NCBI GenBank assembly: GCA_905183005.1
Contig: CAJJDO010000001.1
Span: forward strand, 1,040,278-1,104,277
From: Paramecium pentaurelia
Lineage: Eukaryota; Ciliophora; Oligohymenophorea; Peniculida; Parameciidae
Length of the DNA: 64,000 nucleotides
Direction of reading: 5' to 3'
Each line of letters starts with the position of its first letter. Position 1 is the stretch's first letter. The position numbers and the translations under genes were made by a program. The notes beneath the pieces are model-generated. The model searched no databases, was not told the origin of the DNA, and saw nothing but the letters and a program-made list of their open reading frames with translations. Positions 48,985 through 59,544 of this stretch are shown here, piece after piece.

Positions 48985-50339
48985 TCATAATTTAGAAGAC
49001 TTTGGAGTGCTTGAAGAAGTAGGTGGTTTACTCAATCTAGCTGATGATTAGTTAGAAACAATCATAAGATTGTTAATTGAAGGTTGTTATTGACTACTAT
49101 CATAATCATAAACTTTAAATAAATCTTAAAAAAGATTAATTAAAATATACCTTATATTGAATTACGTCTTAACAATATTTATTATTCTTAATTAAGTGAA
49201 TCCTCTGAATCCTTCCTACCATCTGAGGGTAAATAATTATCTTCATTGCACTAGCTCAAATTTATTAATATTGTACATTTGGAATAAATGGAGCAATCAT
49301 AATTTTGTTCTCCAATTTTTACCAATTAAAATCTTTGAACCAAGGGTGTTCTTTAACTTCATCAGGACCATTTGAACCTAAACGATTTTAGGGTTTTCTT
49401 TAAAGTAACTAATTTTTAAATATAATAACATTTACTTAATTAGCAAAATCTCCTGCTTATATATTCCATCCTGGAGGAATTTCTTGTCTCTTTATAGCTG
49501 CCTATTTGGATAACATTTATTCTCTTATTTCTTATCTACTCCTTCCTAAATATGGTCTTCTTCCCAACATACACTCAAAAACTATAACACCCAAAGCAAA
49601 ATAATCCACTGCTATTCCATGATTATGACGACACATAACTTCAGGAGCCATATAACCTGGTGTTCCACTAGTATCTGATGAATTCTCTGGTTTCCATATT
49701 CTTGCTATACCCAAATCTGTTAATCTTAAATAACCTCACTATAATATTTAAAACAATTACCACTACTATCAAAAACCAAATTCTCTGGCTTTAAATCTCT
49801 ATGTAGTATCCCATTCTAATGTAAATATTCAAGTGCTATTATGATGCAAGCAGCAAAAAATTCTAATTCAAATTTTCAAACTGTACTTGTTTATTCTTCA
49901 TTAAATCTTCTTAACCTTCCTATATGAAATCTCAAATCTCCTCCTGTTAACAAATCCATTACTAAATATAAATACTCTTTATCTTAAAAAGCACTTTGCA
50001 TATTAATCAAAAATCTTAAAATCACAATATAACATTATATGTACCCATGTCTTAAATTACTAAGCAATTATCTCTCATTTATAACAGACTAAACTGACTT
50101 CTTTTGTATGATTCTCAAAATATAAACTATTTTTAAATACTTTGCTTTCGACATTACTTTCAATGCATAAAACAATTTGTTTTTCTTTTTTTTCACCTTC
50201 CACACTTTACCAAATCCACCTCTACCTATTGCATCAATAAATTAAAAGTTTGATATAGAGGTAACTTAGAATATTAAGAATAAGTACTATTGCTTTCAAG
50301 CTAATCCTCTTGTTTCTCATTAATATTACAATTTCCCAT
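48985..50339 (-). CDS. AGC-type serine/threonine protein kinase
   Basis: A 381-residue kinase. The glycine loop is IGRGGFGKVWKV, the VAIK-type lysine is in FYALKVMSK, GGDLRFHI follows the hinge, the catalytic loop is HRDLKPEN and MAPEVM is the APE motif. The metal-binding DFG is DLG here (LTDLGIARI). The end of the domain, LLQRKPQNRLGSNGPDEVKE, is AGC-like. A C-terminal tail holds RRNSIQDLFKVYDYD. Eight introns, four of them ending AAG or GAG: 50265-50287, 50114-50140, 50015-50044, 49863-49886, 49735-49760, 49409-49435, 49251-49276 and 49125-49150. MGNC suggests N-myristoylation. Substrates unknown. Confidence 0.88.
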
Positions 50340-50721
50340 AAAATTATTATAAATTAATTAGAAGCTCTATTCATCTACTACTTCTTTATTAAAAACGAAT
50401 TAAATTAATATTTTATGATTCTATTTTCAGCTATTTCAAAAGGATCTCTTATTTTATGTGAATATACTGAATCAAATGAAGATTTCTAGTCTTTAATTTA
50501 GAAATAGCTCAAATTCATTAAAAATAAAGAAGAGAAACAATAATTTCAAATTGTATTTCAATTCTTTATTTTAAACCTAGAATGACTACACGTTATACCA
50601 TTTACAAAAAAACCAATATAATTTTATGTGTATATTGCAACAACCCTAAAATAATAATGTTGAAGATTAATAAAAATTTGCCTACCGATTCCTTTAAGAC
50701 ATTTCAGACAAATTTTTATTA
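50340..50721. other. A+T-rich intergenic region
   Basis: About 380 bp between divergent genes, presumably carrying both promoters. No protein-like frame or structured element is visible. Confidence 0.6.
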
Positions 50722-51064
50722 ATGACTTAGTGTAAATTTAATAATTTAACATAAGCTTAAGGAATAGACAAGGGGCAATTCACAAAGGTTATAGCAGAAA
50801 TTATGGATTAATACAATTCAAAAACTGAAAACCACGTTGGCCAATTAAAACAAGAAATTTAAGAGTAAATAAAAATATATTTATAGAATAAAAATGCAAT
50901 AAGAAATTAATACACAAAATGTCTATTAGAAAGATTAAGACAATGTTAAAAAAGAACAATTTGGTTACAGTGTTTATACCTGTAAATCTATCTTCTTTGT
51001 TATTAATCTAATTCTAGCTGGAATACTTGTTGAATTATTTTCTAAATTTGATAAATATTTATGA
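50722..51064 (+). CDS. small protein with one membrane segment
   Basis: A 106-residue protein: polar, helical first 75 residues, then one hydrophobic segment (SIFFVINLILAGILVELF). A 22-nt intron at 50865-50886 is needed. A TGA at 51062-51064 ends the frame, but the same frame stays open for about 60 codons beyond this TGA. The gene may therefore have been longer and been cut by a stop mutation. Confidence 0.45.
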
Positions 51065-52160
51065 GTTTGTGTCTAAAGTGCTCTATACCAATTAAAAATT
51101 TTTATTCTAAATTATGATGGTCAAACTTAAATACATACTGAATTTAATGATTGCCATTATCTTTAAATCAAAATTCAATACTAAAACAAAAAATCTAAAA
51201 TTAATACTATTTCGCTTTATCAAAAATTTGAAAAAAATGAAAATAAAATATATATTAATATAAATGACACTACATAAAAATAGATATATGTATTATGATA
51301 GGGATTGTATATGAAAAGGCTCCAATGATAAGCTAAATAAAATAACAGACATTAACAACTTAGTTGAAATAGTGGTAAAAAGTATCTATTTATAGTTATA
51401 GAAAATTATTTGATATTTAAAAATAGAAGGAGTTGAATTAGGATTATTTGAAATCGAAATAACCACAATGAAAGATTTTTAGCATTCATATATTTAGAAA
51501 AATTATCTATAACCTTAAATTACCTCCTATAATATCATAATAAGATAAAATTAAGAAATAGGTTATTATTTTAGAATTGTTCAATCATGTTATATATAAA
51601 TTGATTATATATAAATATGGACCTGAATCTCTTGATGTTTGAAAAAATGAATTATTTATTTGATTACATTGTTTTAATATTGCTGGAAAAGTCAATATTA
51701 AGGACAAATAATATTTGTTTTATAATTTAGAACTCAAATTAATGAAGCACTTGAAATTACCATTGTAATCTCTTATACTGCCAAATGTTACTTATATTGA
51801 ATTGAAGTTATGGGTTGTGATTTAGTTTATGAATAATAACCCTGTTTCAATAGAGTAGTTAATGAAAAATACTTAATAGCAGCACATCCAGATAAAAATT
51901 ATAATAGATAAATTTGTTTCAGGTTCATAATCTAATTCATAATCTGACAAAAAAACAAGAAAGAGCTATTGTATTATAATAATTAAAAAGTATTAAATAA
52001 TTACACATAATTAAATAGAACTAGTGGAATCAATAAATTTATTAAAATAATAGTAGTAAATTAGAATTCAATAAATTCTAAAATATTAATAAAATAATTG
52101 ATAGAAATAGATTTAGTAAACAAATCAATTAGTTATGGAATTTCATTTTAATATTTTCAG
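51065..52160 (+). pseudogene. broken coding region, unknown family
   Basis: Several natural-looking segments in two frames are separated by TGA codons and shifts that normal introns do not repair. Examples are NYDGQTQIHTEFNDCHYLQI near 51110, GVELGLFEIEITTMKDFQ near 51430 and IEVMGCDLVYEQQPCFNRVV near 51800. Some blocks recall lectin-like beta-sandwich domains, but I cannot name the family. It follows the small membrane protein directly and could be the rest of that gene. Wrong intron choices or sequencing errors could also explain the breaks. Confidence 0.35.
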
Positions 52161-52236
52161 TAAATATTTTAGTGATATATAAGTATTTGCAATTATACAA
52201 AAATTATCAAACAATAGTCTTATTGTAGGACGATCT

Positions 52237-52911
52237 CAAACGATAGTTTTTTAATAAAGATTCTTTATCAACTTTTTGTTATAGAGACTTATTTATCTAG
52301 ATAGTATAGCCATTAATTAATGGACTGAACATTTTATTAGGTTTAATTTGATTATGATTTTTTTATATGAATTTATAGTAATCTGACCATGAAAATGGTT
52401 CTTTTTACTTTACTTAAACAATTTATTTGATTTTCTTTTAGTTTGCTGATACTTTTAAACTAATTTGCTTAAAATTATTATTATATTAAATTGGAGGATT
52501 TTTATTTATTTATAAGCTCTTCATTTTATCAACTATTCTTTTATATGTGGTTGTTTAATTTGAAAATCCTAAGTCTTAAAATTATGTATGACAACTTCCA
52601 GCTCTATCATGTAATGGAAGAGTAACTTGAACTATTTATTAAGTTTCATTTGAACGTTGTCTACTTTAAGTTCGAGATTAAGGAAGCTTAATTTTTATTA
52701 ATCTAGTTTTTCTTTCTTATTATTGTTCTTCTTTCATTTTTGGAGATAATTAGAGAAAATTATCTTGATTTTCATCCCAAGGTTCTACAAAAAAATCTTT
52801 TTCATAATAAGAAGATTTATGTCTTATGGGTTTTATAAATTCAATTCCTGAATCGAGATTAAGAAGATTAGTTTTAGGGTCTTCTTAATTTTATTATTCA
52901 TTTTCTAACAT
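52237..52911 (-). CDS. hypothetical basic protein
   Basis: A 224-residue frame without introns, from MLENEQQNQEDPKTNLL to a TGA at 52237-52239. It is rich in lysine, glutamine and asparagine and mostly predicted disordered, with short conserved-looking blocks (KSSYYEKDFFVEPWDENQ, FSWSDYYKFIQKNH). No signal peptide, membrane segment or known domain. Codon use is that of real genes in this window. Confidence 0.55.
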
Positions 52912-52987
52912 TTAATTATTAATTGATTGAGAAATAAGAGTAACATATTGTTTATTCTTATTTAGTAATATTCAAAAGAAAAAAGAA

Positions 52988-54060
52988 ATGGATTACATAT
53001 AAATATTGAAATTGAGTGTTAGAATATTTTTATAATTATTTATTATGTTTTTATGGAGATAAAATTAATGATAGCAATGTAAGTTAAAGACTATCAAATA
53101 AGAAACTATTATATGTGATTCAATCTTTTTCATTATTGGATTATTAGTAATTCAATGATTTATTGCACTAAACCATTTTTACTAAGAAACAAAATATTAA
53201 AATACATTAATAATACTGTAATAACTATATCTATTGGATTATAGGATATATTTTATCTTTTTTCAATAATATTAAGGGAAATAATGATGACTATGAGAAT
53301 TAGATTTAGTTAATTAACATTAATATTATTGCCATCACCTATCTTATTTTAAATGTATCACAAATTCTAAAATATATGTACTATTCTCAAGGATTTTTTT
53401 AAGTGTTTTTGAATACTTTGGTATTATCAATATCTATTCAATTTAAGGCACTATGATATCTATTATATTGTCTAATTATTATTATTTTAATTCTTTAATG
53501 AAATATTATCAAGATAATAAATTTGATATAATTAATGATTGAAAATAATAAATTATTATTTTATCATAAAATTTCTAGATATTACTAAATTTGTAGATGA
53601 ATTTCTAAGCATTCATATGCTATGGTTTTGTGAATTAAGATAAGCTATTGTACATGCACTCTCAATATAAATCATCTTAATATATGGTTCAGTACTCTTA
53701 ACTATTTCTATTGTGATTATCTTGATTAATGTATTGTTTAAATAATATTTATATCTATCTTTAAGAAGTGATGCTATATTAGATAGAAAATAAACATAAC
53801 TACAATTTTATAGAGAATTAAGAAGTTGATGATCAACAAAATTAAAAGTATCTTCATATTTATTAATGAAGGAATCATTTAAATTGATTATCTATTTATC
53901 TAACTATGTCTTTTGGAAAATAAGGATTAAGAAGTATCTTTATGTATAAATATAGTTAAATTAGAAAATTGGGTATAGGAAGTTGAATTTAACAATTTAA
54001 GATAAGGATGTTAATCTTTTTTGTATTTATTTTATTATTTATTCATTTACATTATTGTAA
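52988..54060 (+). pseudogene. decayed ABC-C-type transporter membrane domain
   Basis: The best-preserved block (around 53590-53820), DITKFVDEFLSIHMLWFCEL then RQAIVHALSIQIILIYGSVL, looks like transmembrane helices 3-4 of the first half of an ABC subfamily C (MRP) transporter, where D, LW, PLQ and G residues recur. Further on, NEGIIQI and VKLENWVQEVEFNNLR recall the family's NEI..GIK and W..F..R segments. The frame is broken by TGA codons between blocks (for example near 53450 and 53830), and there is no Walker A, signature or Walker B domain before the next gene at 54089. It is probably a truncated remnant. Confidence 0.45.
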
Positions 54061-54088
54061 TTATGTTTCAGACTTTATTTTTTATAAA

Positions 54089-55546
54089 TAATGATTCATG
54101 GTCCTAATTCTTAATTTTCTGGTGCTTTCACTATAGGCAAAAGATATGAATGTAATTTATAATTTAATCTTAGGTGCCATATACTAAACCAATCCAAATC
54201 CTGGGTATCATATTTATTCACATTAGACCAAATCATTATTCAGTCAATCCTATAGATAAACCTACAGGATATAAATTTTCTAAATCTAGCAGAAAACCAC
54301 TTTATTAATCTACAATAGCTCCTGATCCTGGAACATATGAGAATAAAATATAAGTAATTATTAGTATAACTTATTTAGGCTATCTTACCTCATACATCTT
54401 CAGTTAGATTTACTAAAGCAAAGGAGACTTCTCCTAAAGAAACTGAGATAGGCCCAGGATCATATAATTTATCTGATTAAAAAAAAGCACCAGCATTTAC
54501 TTTTTAAAGTAGATTTGATTCAATTGGAAGTGAAATCATGAAAACTCCTGGTCCTGGAAATTATGAATTAGAGCATATTCATACTTAAAAGCCTTAAAAT
54601 AAAGGATTTTCTACTAGTTAAAGAACAAATATACTTTTATCAAATCATCCTGGACCTGGTTCTTATGAAATAGAAATACCAAAGTTTTCAACTAAAATTA
54701 AGTAATCTTTAGCGATGTATCAAAAAGATTTCCAAAATCATAACGTAGTATGGATTGGAGTCATGTTGGACCAGGTCCAGGAGCATTTGATCTTAATTTA
54801 CCAAAATAATAAGGCATTACATTTGGAAGCAAAAGGAATTAATAAATTGATAGAGCAAATGTACCAGGACCAGGTAGTTATGATCCAGATGTATTAGATG
54901 GAAAATTTAAAAGTATTAAAGGAGCTAAGTATATATTTTATTATTATTTGAAGAATAGGAAAATCTGAGAGAAGTAGTTAAAATTTCTCAAAAATTGGTC
55001 CATCTCCACTTGATTATGATGTTTCTAATTATAAATATCCTACCAGACATGCAAGGTTTTGACTTGGATCTATAAATAATTGTAGTTTTAATAAAGCAAT
55101 GAGACCATCGATGATATCTACAGAAAGAACACCAGGACCAGGATCATATATTATAGATTCAAAATTAAAAAAGAATGGGGCTATAATTCCAAAAGCCTCT
55201 AAAGATTAAATTAATTTGGAACATTTACCAGTTATGATATATATTTATATTAGGGACCTGGAAGATATAATCCTAATGATTCAATGACTTCTAATAAAGG
55301 ACCTAGTTATCATATTGCTAAAAAATATGATAAACCTTAAGAATCAAGTTTACTTGGGCCTGGCAGATATAATATTATAAGAGATGTTAATGATGGGCCA
55401 AAATATACTTTCCCTACTCTTGAAAAGAGCATGGAGAAAAAGTCAATAGATTTAAATCAGTAAGATTCAAAAAATAAAATAGATCACATTGTTATGAAAT
55501 TTAGTAAACCATTGGATATATTCCTTAGTATGCTCTTCATAATTGA
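54089..55546 (+). CDS. STPG/SHIPPO-repeat ciliary protein (second), frame break near 3' end
   Basis: About 428 residues with at least nine PGP-type repeats (NPGPNHYS, DPGTYENK, IGPGSYNL, TPGPGNYEL, HPGPGSYEI, GPGPGAFDL, VPGPGSYDP, TPGPGSYII, LGPGRYNI), the hallmark of STPG/ODF3-family microtubule proteins. Seven introns: 54152-54173, 54205-54226, 54354-54378, 54702-54727 and 54929-54953 (these two end AAG), 55056-55085 and 55231-55253. After TFPTLEKS the frame runs on for over 100 unconvincing codons, whereas another frame gives a natural end (IGYIPQYALHN, TGA 55544-55546). A single-base change in the A-run at 55437-55441 would explain this. Confidence 0.8.
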
Positions 55547-55791
55547 TTTATATTATATTCAATTAAAATTAATTTATTTTTAAATGAAAAAATAGCAAAA
55601 TTATTTAAGTTTTCCAAAATTTTATAACAAAATTTAAATATAATTTTGTAAAAAGCAAAACCTTAACATTTTTATAATTTGTACTTTAGATCAAATGAGA
55701 AATGATTAAATGTGGAAATATGTTAAGAGAAATGTTAAAGTTATGATACATTAGTTTATTGATAAATATAATAAATATATATATTAATTTA

Positions 55792-57376
55792 ATGATTACT
55801 AATACTAATGGGATTGCAGAATCAATATATCACTATATTTGGTTAAAAGATGATTCTTTAATTAAAGAGTCATTTCAATTGAGATTGCCAGATACAATAT
55901 TATTTAAGAATGGAATGCCATAAGTTTGGTATTTTACAAATTAATAAGGTGAAATCCTTATGAAGAAGAATGATTGTCGTAAACCTGAAAATATCATTAA
56001 TCATTTTTGCAATAATAGCAAATAAAATGGATAAGTTATTGCATATTATATTTACAATAGCAAATATAATGTAAAAGATCCAATCAATGATCCTCATGAG
56101 ATTTAAAAATCTAAACAATTTGATTTAAATGAGAAAATCTGCATCTATTATTTGACCAAAGAAACATTTCCATAATTTATTAAAAATAATAATAAGGCTC
56201 CTGAAGGAATACTTTAAAAATTTATTGATCCTATTGCTAATCATGAACAATTAATATAGGCTATTTGGAGTCCTTCTGTTTGCATTCTTTCAAAAAAGTA
56301 AAATAATAGAGATCTTTATGATATGCAATTTGATCCTTATGGTAAATAGTAATAATATTAAAATTATAGAGAGATGTGCAACATTTGATGGTTGTGAAGC
56401 ATATTCAAAGGTGATTCCTTTGAGAGGCAAACAAATTTCACAAGAGATAAGAAAGTAATGTTAGATGATAATTTAAAAATTGACTAATTTAAGTTATGGT
56501 TAAACAAACATTTCTAGAGTTGTAATGTACTTTAAACCAGATAAGTAGAATCATGTTTGGTTTTTATATTGTACATCTATTCGATTGTAAGGAGAATCTG
56601 ATGAATAAATTTAGTAATATAAATCAATATGGGGTAACTCAAATATTAAAAAGAATAATACACCAATATCTTTTAATACTAATTTTAAAAGACCACATTA
56701 AATTAAAAATGTATTAACTGTAAATACTATGCATCCAGTCACTTTAATTAAAAATATAGAGTGTGTTGAATGTGGATCATTTTGTTAAAAGGATGATTTA
56801 TATAATTTGGCTTATGAATTCATCATTAAACATTTTGAATTAAATCCAAATTCTAATCCAATAATTAATGAAAATATCTTAATTCTTAAACCAAAATCCT
56901 TTTTTGTAAGTTAAGATCATATTAGAGATATACATTCTCATATACCTCCACTTATTATTAAACTTTATCCATAAATTACTGTAGCTCTATATGAATAAAT
57001 GAAAGTTAATGATGCTTTCTTAATAAAAAATATATTAGTTTGTGAATCTTGTTTTCTTAAATATAGTTGTTCTAATTCAACATTATCAGGTGCAAATTAG
57101 AGAGTGGTTAAATAAAAGAATATGGCAGTTAGATTGAAGAGTGCCAGTATATTATAAAGGAAACCAGAAATCAAGGAATATTTGTTTTAATAAAATTTAG
57201 ATCTTATTTAATAAAGAAAAGAAACATTTTTAAAATCTAATAGTAACAAACAATTATTTAATAGTAATTCTTAATTCTCAACTGTATTAAATACTAATTC
57301 AGCCTCTCATAAATATAAATTGTCACTTGAAAGTAATTTTGATCAAATAAGTTTTTAATTAAATACTGCTAGATGA
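55792..57376 (+). CDS. conserved-looking large protein with CxxC motifs, unknown
   Basis: A 518-residue protein with one intron (56342-56369). It has no signal peptide or membrane segments. Cysteine motifs in the second half, IECVECGSFCQK and VCESCFLKYSC, could bind zinc. Folded-looking blocks include RVVMYFKPDKQNHVWFLYCT and LIIKLYPQITVALYEQMKVN, followed by a low-complexity asparagine/serine tail. The even codon use and the well-formed hydrophobic core suggest a genuine conserved protein. I do not recognise the family. It is in tandem with the STPG gene, which ends 245 bp upstream. Confidence 0.7.
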
Positions 57377-57788
57377 TATTATAATAATTAAATCATTAAT
57401 AATATCATTCATAAATTCTCATTTACTTTTATAATTTCTTATTTTTGTTAATATGAATTCTATTTTAAATGATTCCTTTAGAATTAGAAATTTCTAAAAA
57501 TTTTTAATTATTCTATATACATTATAATTATAATTAACAACAAAATTGTATATTGATATTAAATTGTTTCAAAAAAATAAAGAAAGAAATTTAGTTATAA
57601 TGATAATTATATATACACAAATTTGTAAATTTGGTTCTTTAATTATCAGAGTACTCAAGTGTTTTATTAATATATATTAAATATTACGTGATCAAATATT
57701 AGCTTTTAATTAATTAATTGGTCATATATACATATTAAATAGAGAAAGATAGCTTTGAATAAATAAATATAATTATAATATAGCTAAG
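57377..57788. other. A+T-rich intergenic region
   Basis: About 410 bp between two + strand genes. No coding, RNA or repeat signal is visible. Confidence 0.6.
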
Positions 57789-58609
57789 ATGTCAGCAGAG
57801 AGCATTGAAAGATAGAAATTTGCTAAATTTAATGAAGAATAAGTTCTTGATAATTAAGATTAGTCAACAACAACTTAGTTTAAATAAAGTAGTAATGCTC
57901 TTTCTACAACTTCTGCTTTTACTGAAAACAATTGTAAGATCAAACCAATTAAAACTTAAAGTATTTTTAAAATATATCAAAAATAGGAAGTCTCTTGACT
58001 CTCACTCCATAAATCAGTTAAAGAAGAGGTTCTCAATCATTAGCAGATTAGACTATTAGAAATGAAGATAGTGTACATATAATTTTCAAATATTAGCATT
58101 TTGTTTAAAATCATTATGAAAAATAATGTCGCTATATGATTTATTGGTATGACTCAAATATTGATCATAAATATGAGATTCCAATCAAAACTAATTGTAT
58201 TTAAATAACAATTGGAGATCTAATTTAGCTTGCAATAGCTTAATTTAATGAATAAAATGAATATTTACAAACTCCATTTTCATCAGATGTAAATAATTAA
58301 TATTTATATGAATTGTATATTCCAAAAAAGAAAAAAGGAACTCCTAATGAAGATTTTCCATGTAATTATTTATATAAATTTTTAGCCTTTGCCAATTCAA
58401 CTATGCTATCTTAAACAAATCAAACAGAGTTTTCACTTAAAGTTACTTTAAAATAATCAAAATATTCAACAAGTCTTTCCAATTCCAAACACTCTTCAGC
58501 AATTAAGCAAAATGAAAAATAAGGAGTAGGTTCTAAAAATTCTAGTTCAAAGAAGAAAAACCTATTTCAGAAACTATTTTTTTGTTGTAATTAGACAGAA
58601 GAGTATTGA
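57789..58609 (+). CDS. hypothetical protein with possible ubiquitin-like domain and cysteine C-terminus
   Basis: A 256-residue protein with introns 57961-57986 and 58362-58385. The middle region (VHIIFKYQHFVQ ... IQITIGDLIQLAIAQFNEQ ... YLYELYIPKKKKGTP) has the strand-strand-helix-strand rhythm of a beta-grasp domain, such as those bound by Ras or found as ubiquitin-like domains. A serine-rich linker follows, and the end KLFFCCNQTEEY has adjacent cysteines that could be palmitoylated. These are inferences from pattern; no family is assigned. Confidence 0.6.
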
Positions 58610-59544
58610 AATGGTTCGAAGGTTAAACTGTTTAATGCTTATAATATTTAACAAATTAATAAGAATTCATTAATTTGATTTTTTAAATCTCAATGTATAA
58701 TAGTTTTCTATTGATTTAATTGATTCCTTCTAGTTTTTGGAACTTAATCTCTTTATTAGTTCTATACTCATTTAAATAAAATTGTTAAAAAATACTTTAA
58801 TTAAAATTTAAATAGATAAAAGCAATTTGAGAAATGTAAAAATATTAATTACTTATAATTCTTAAAATGGAATAATAGATATGCCAATATAGAAAAAAGA
58901 TATTTATATTAGAATTATTTTTTATAATGAATTTAATAATAAACTAAGATTTTAAGTAAAATTTTCATATTAAGGTACAAAAAATACAATTTTATCCATT
59001 TATTAAATCTCCATAATATTGAATCATCTCAAATTAAACATATATTTATGAATTTTTGTATAAAATATTATATAATTCATTATATGTTATATTTTATTAG
59101 TTTAAGCTTTTCATTTTATCCTTCTTTAATTTGATACATTATTCAATATAAAAATAATTTTAATTAATTATATCAATTGTATTTCTTTATTAATTGAATT
59201 GTACAATAGATAAATTAAATTCCAAATCCTTTCAATTATTGTTGAATAGTTATATTATTTATTTAATTTTTATATAATCATTTCTATTTATTTATTAAAA
59301 AACTGAATTATTATAATGAGGGCGAGTGACTCACTTTATTTATAATCTCAGTAATTGAAAATAATATTTAAATATTTTATTAAAATAATATATGAATCAG
59401 ACTTTAAGATCACCTTAAAGAAAGTTAGATGGTATTTACTATTAATAATTAAAGGGCCAATAGTTAAATTACGAATGAGAAAAATACTTGATATTAGTAA
59501 AATACGAAAAGAGGAAGAATAATTTTAATGCATGTTAGATTCAT
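58610..59544. other. intergenic region and unresolved 5' end of the dynein gene
   Basis: 58610-59391 is A+T-rich with no gene visible. From an ATG at 59392 a protein-like frame (MNQTLRSPQRKLDG) runs in the same frame as the dynein gene but meets TGA at 59476-59478. An upstream exon is possible; the intron that would remove the TGA is not evident. Confidence 0.5.

Noticed and set aside
48956..49093. Small + strand frame MQGSKINTQFHNLEDFG... resembling MOZART1
   Set aside because: It is antisense to the last exon of the AGC kinase, whose frame there (SARLSKPPTSSSTPKSSKL) is supported by eight consistent introns and a well-placed stop. The resemblance is short and probably chance.
55056..55085. 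In-frame TGA as evidence that the second STPG gene is a pseudogene
   Set aside because: The TGA lies within a 30-nt GTTTTG...TGTAG segment that can be spliced cleanly, and the repeats continue in frame afterwards.
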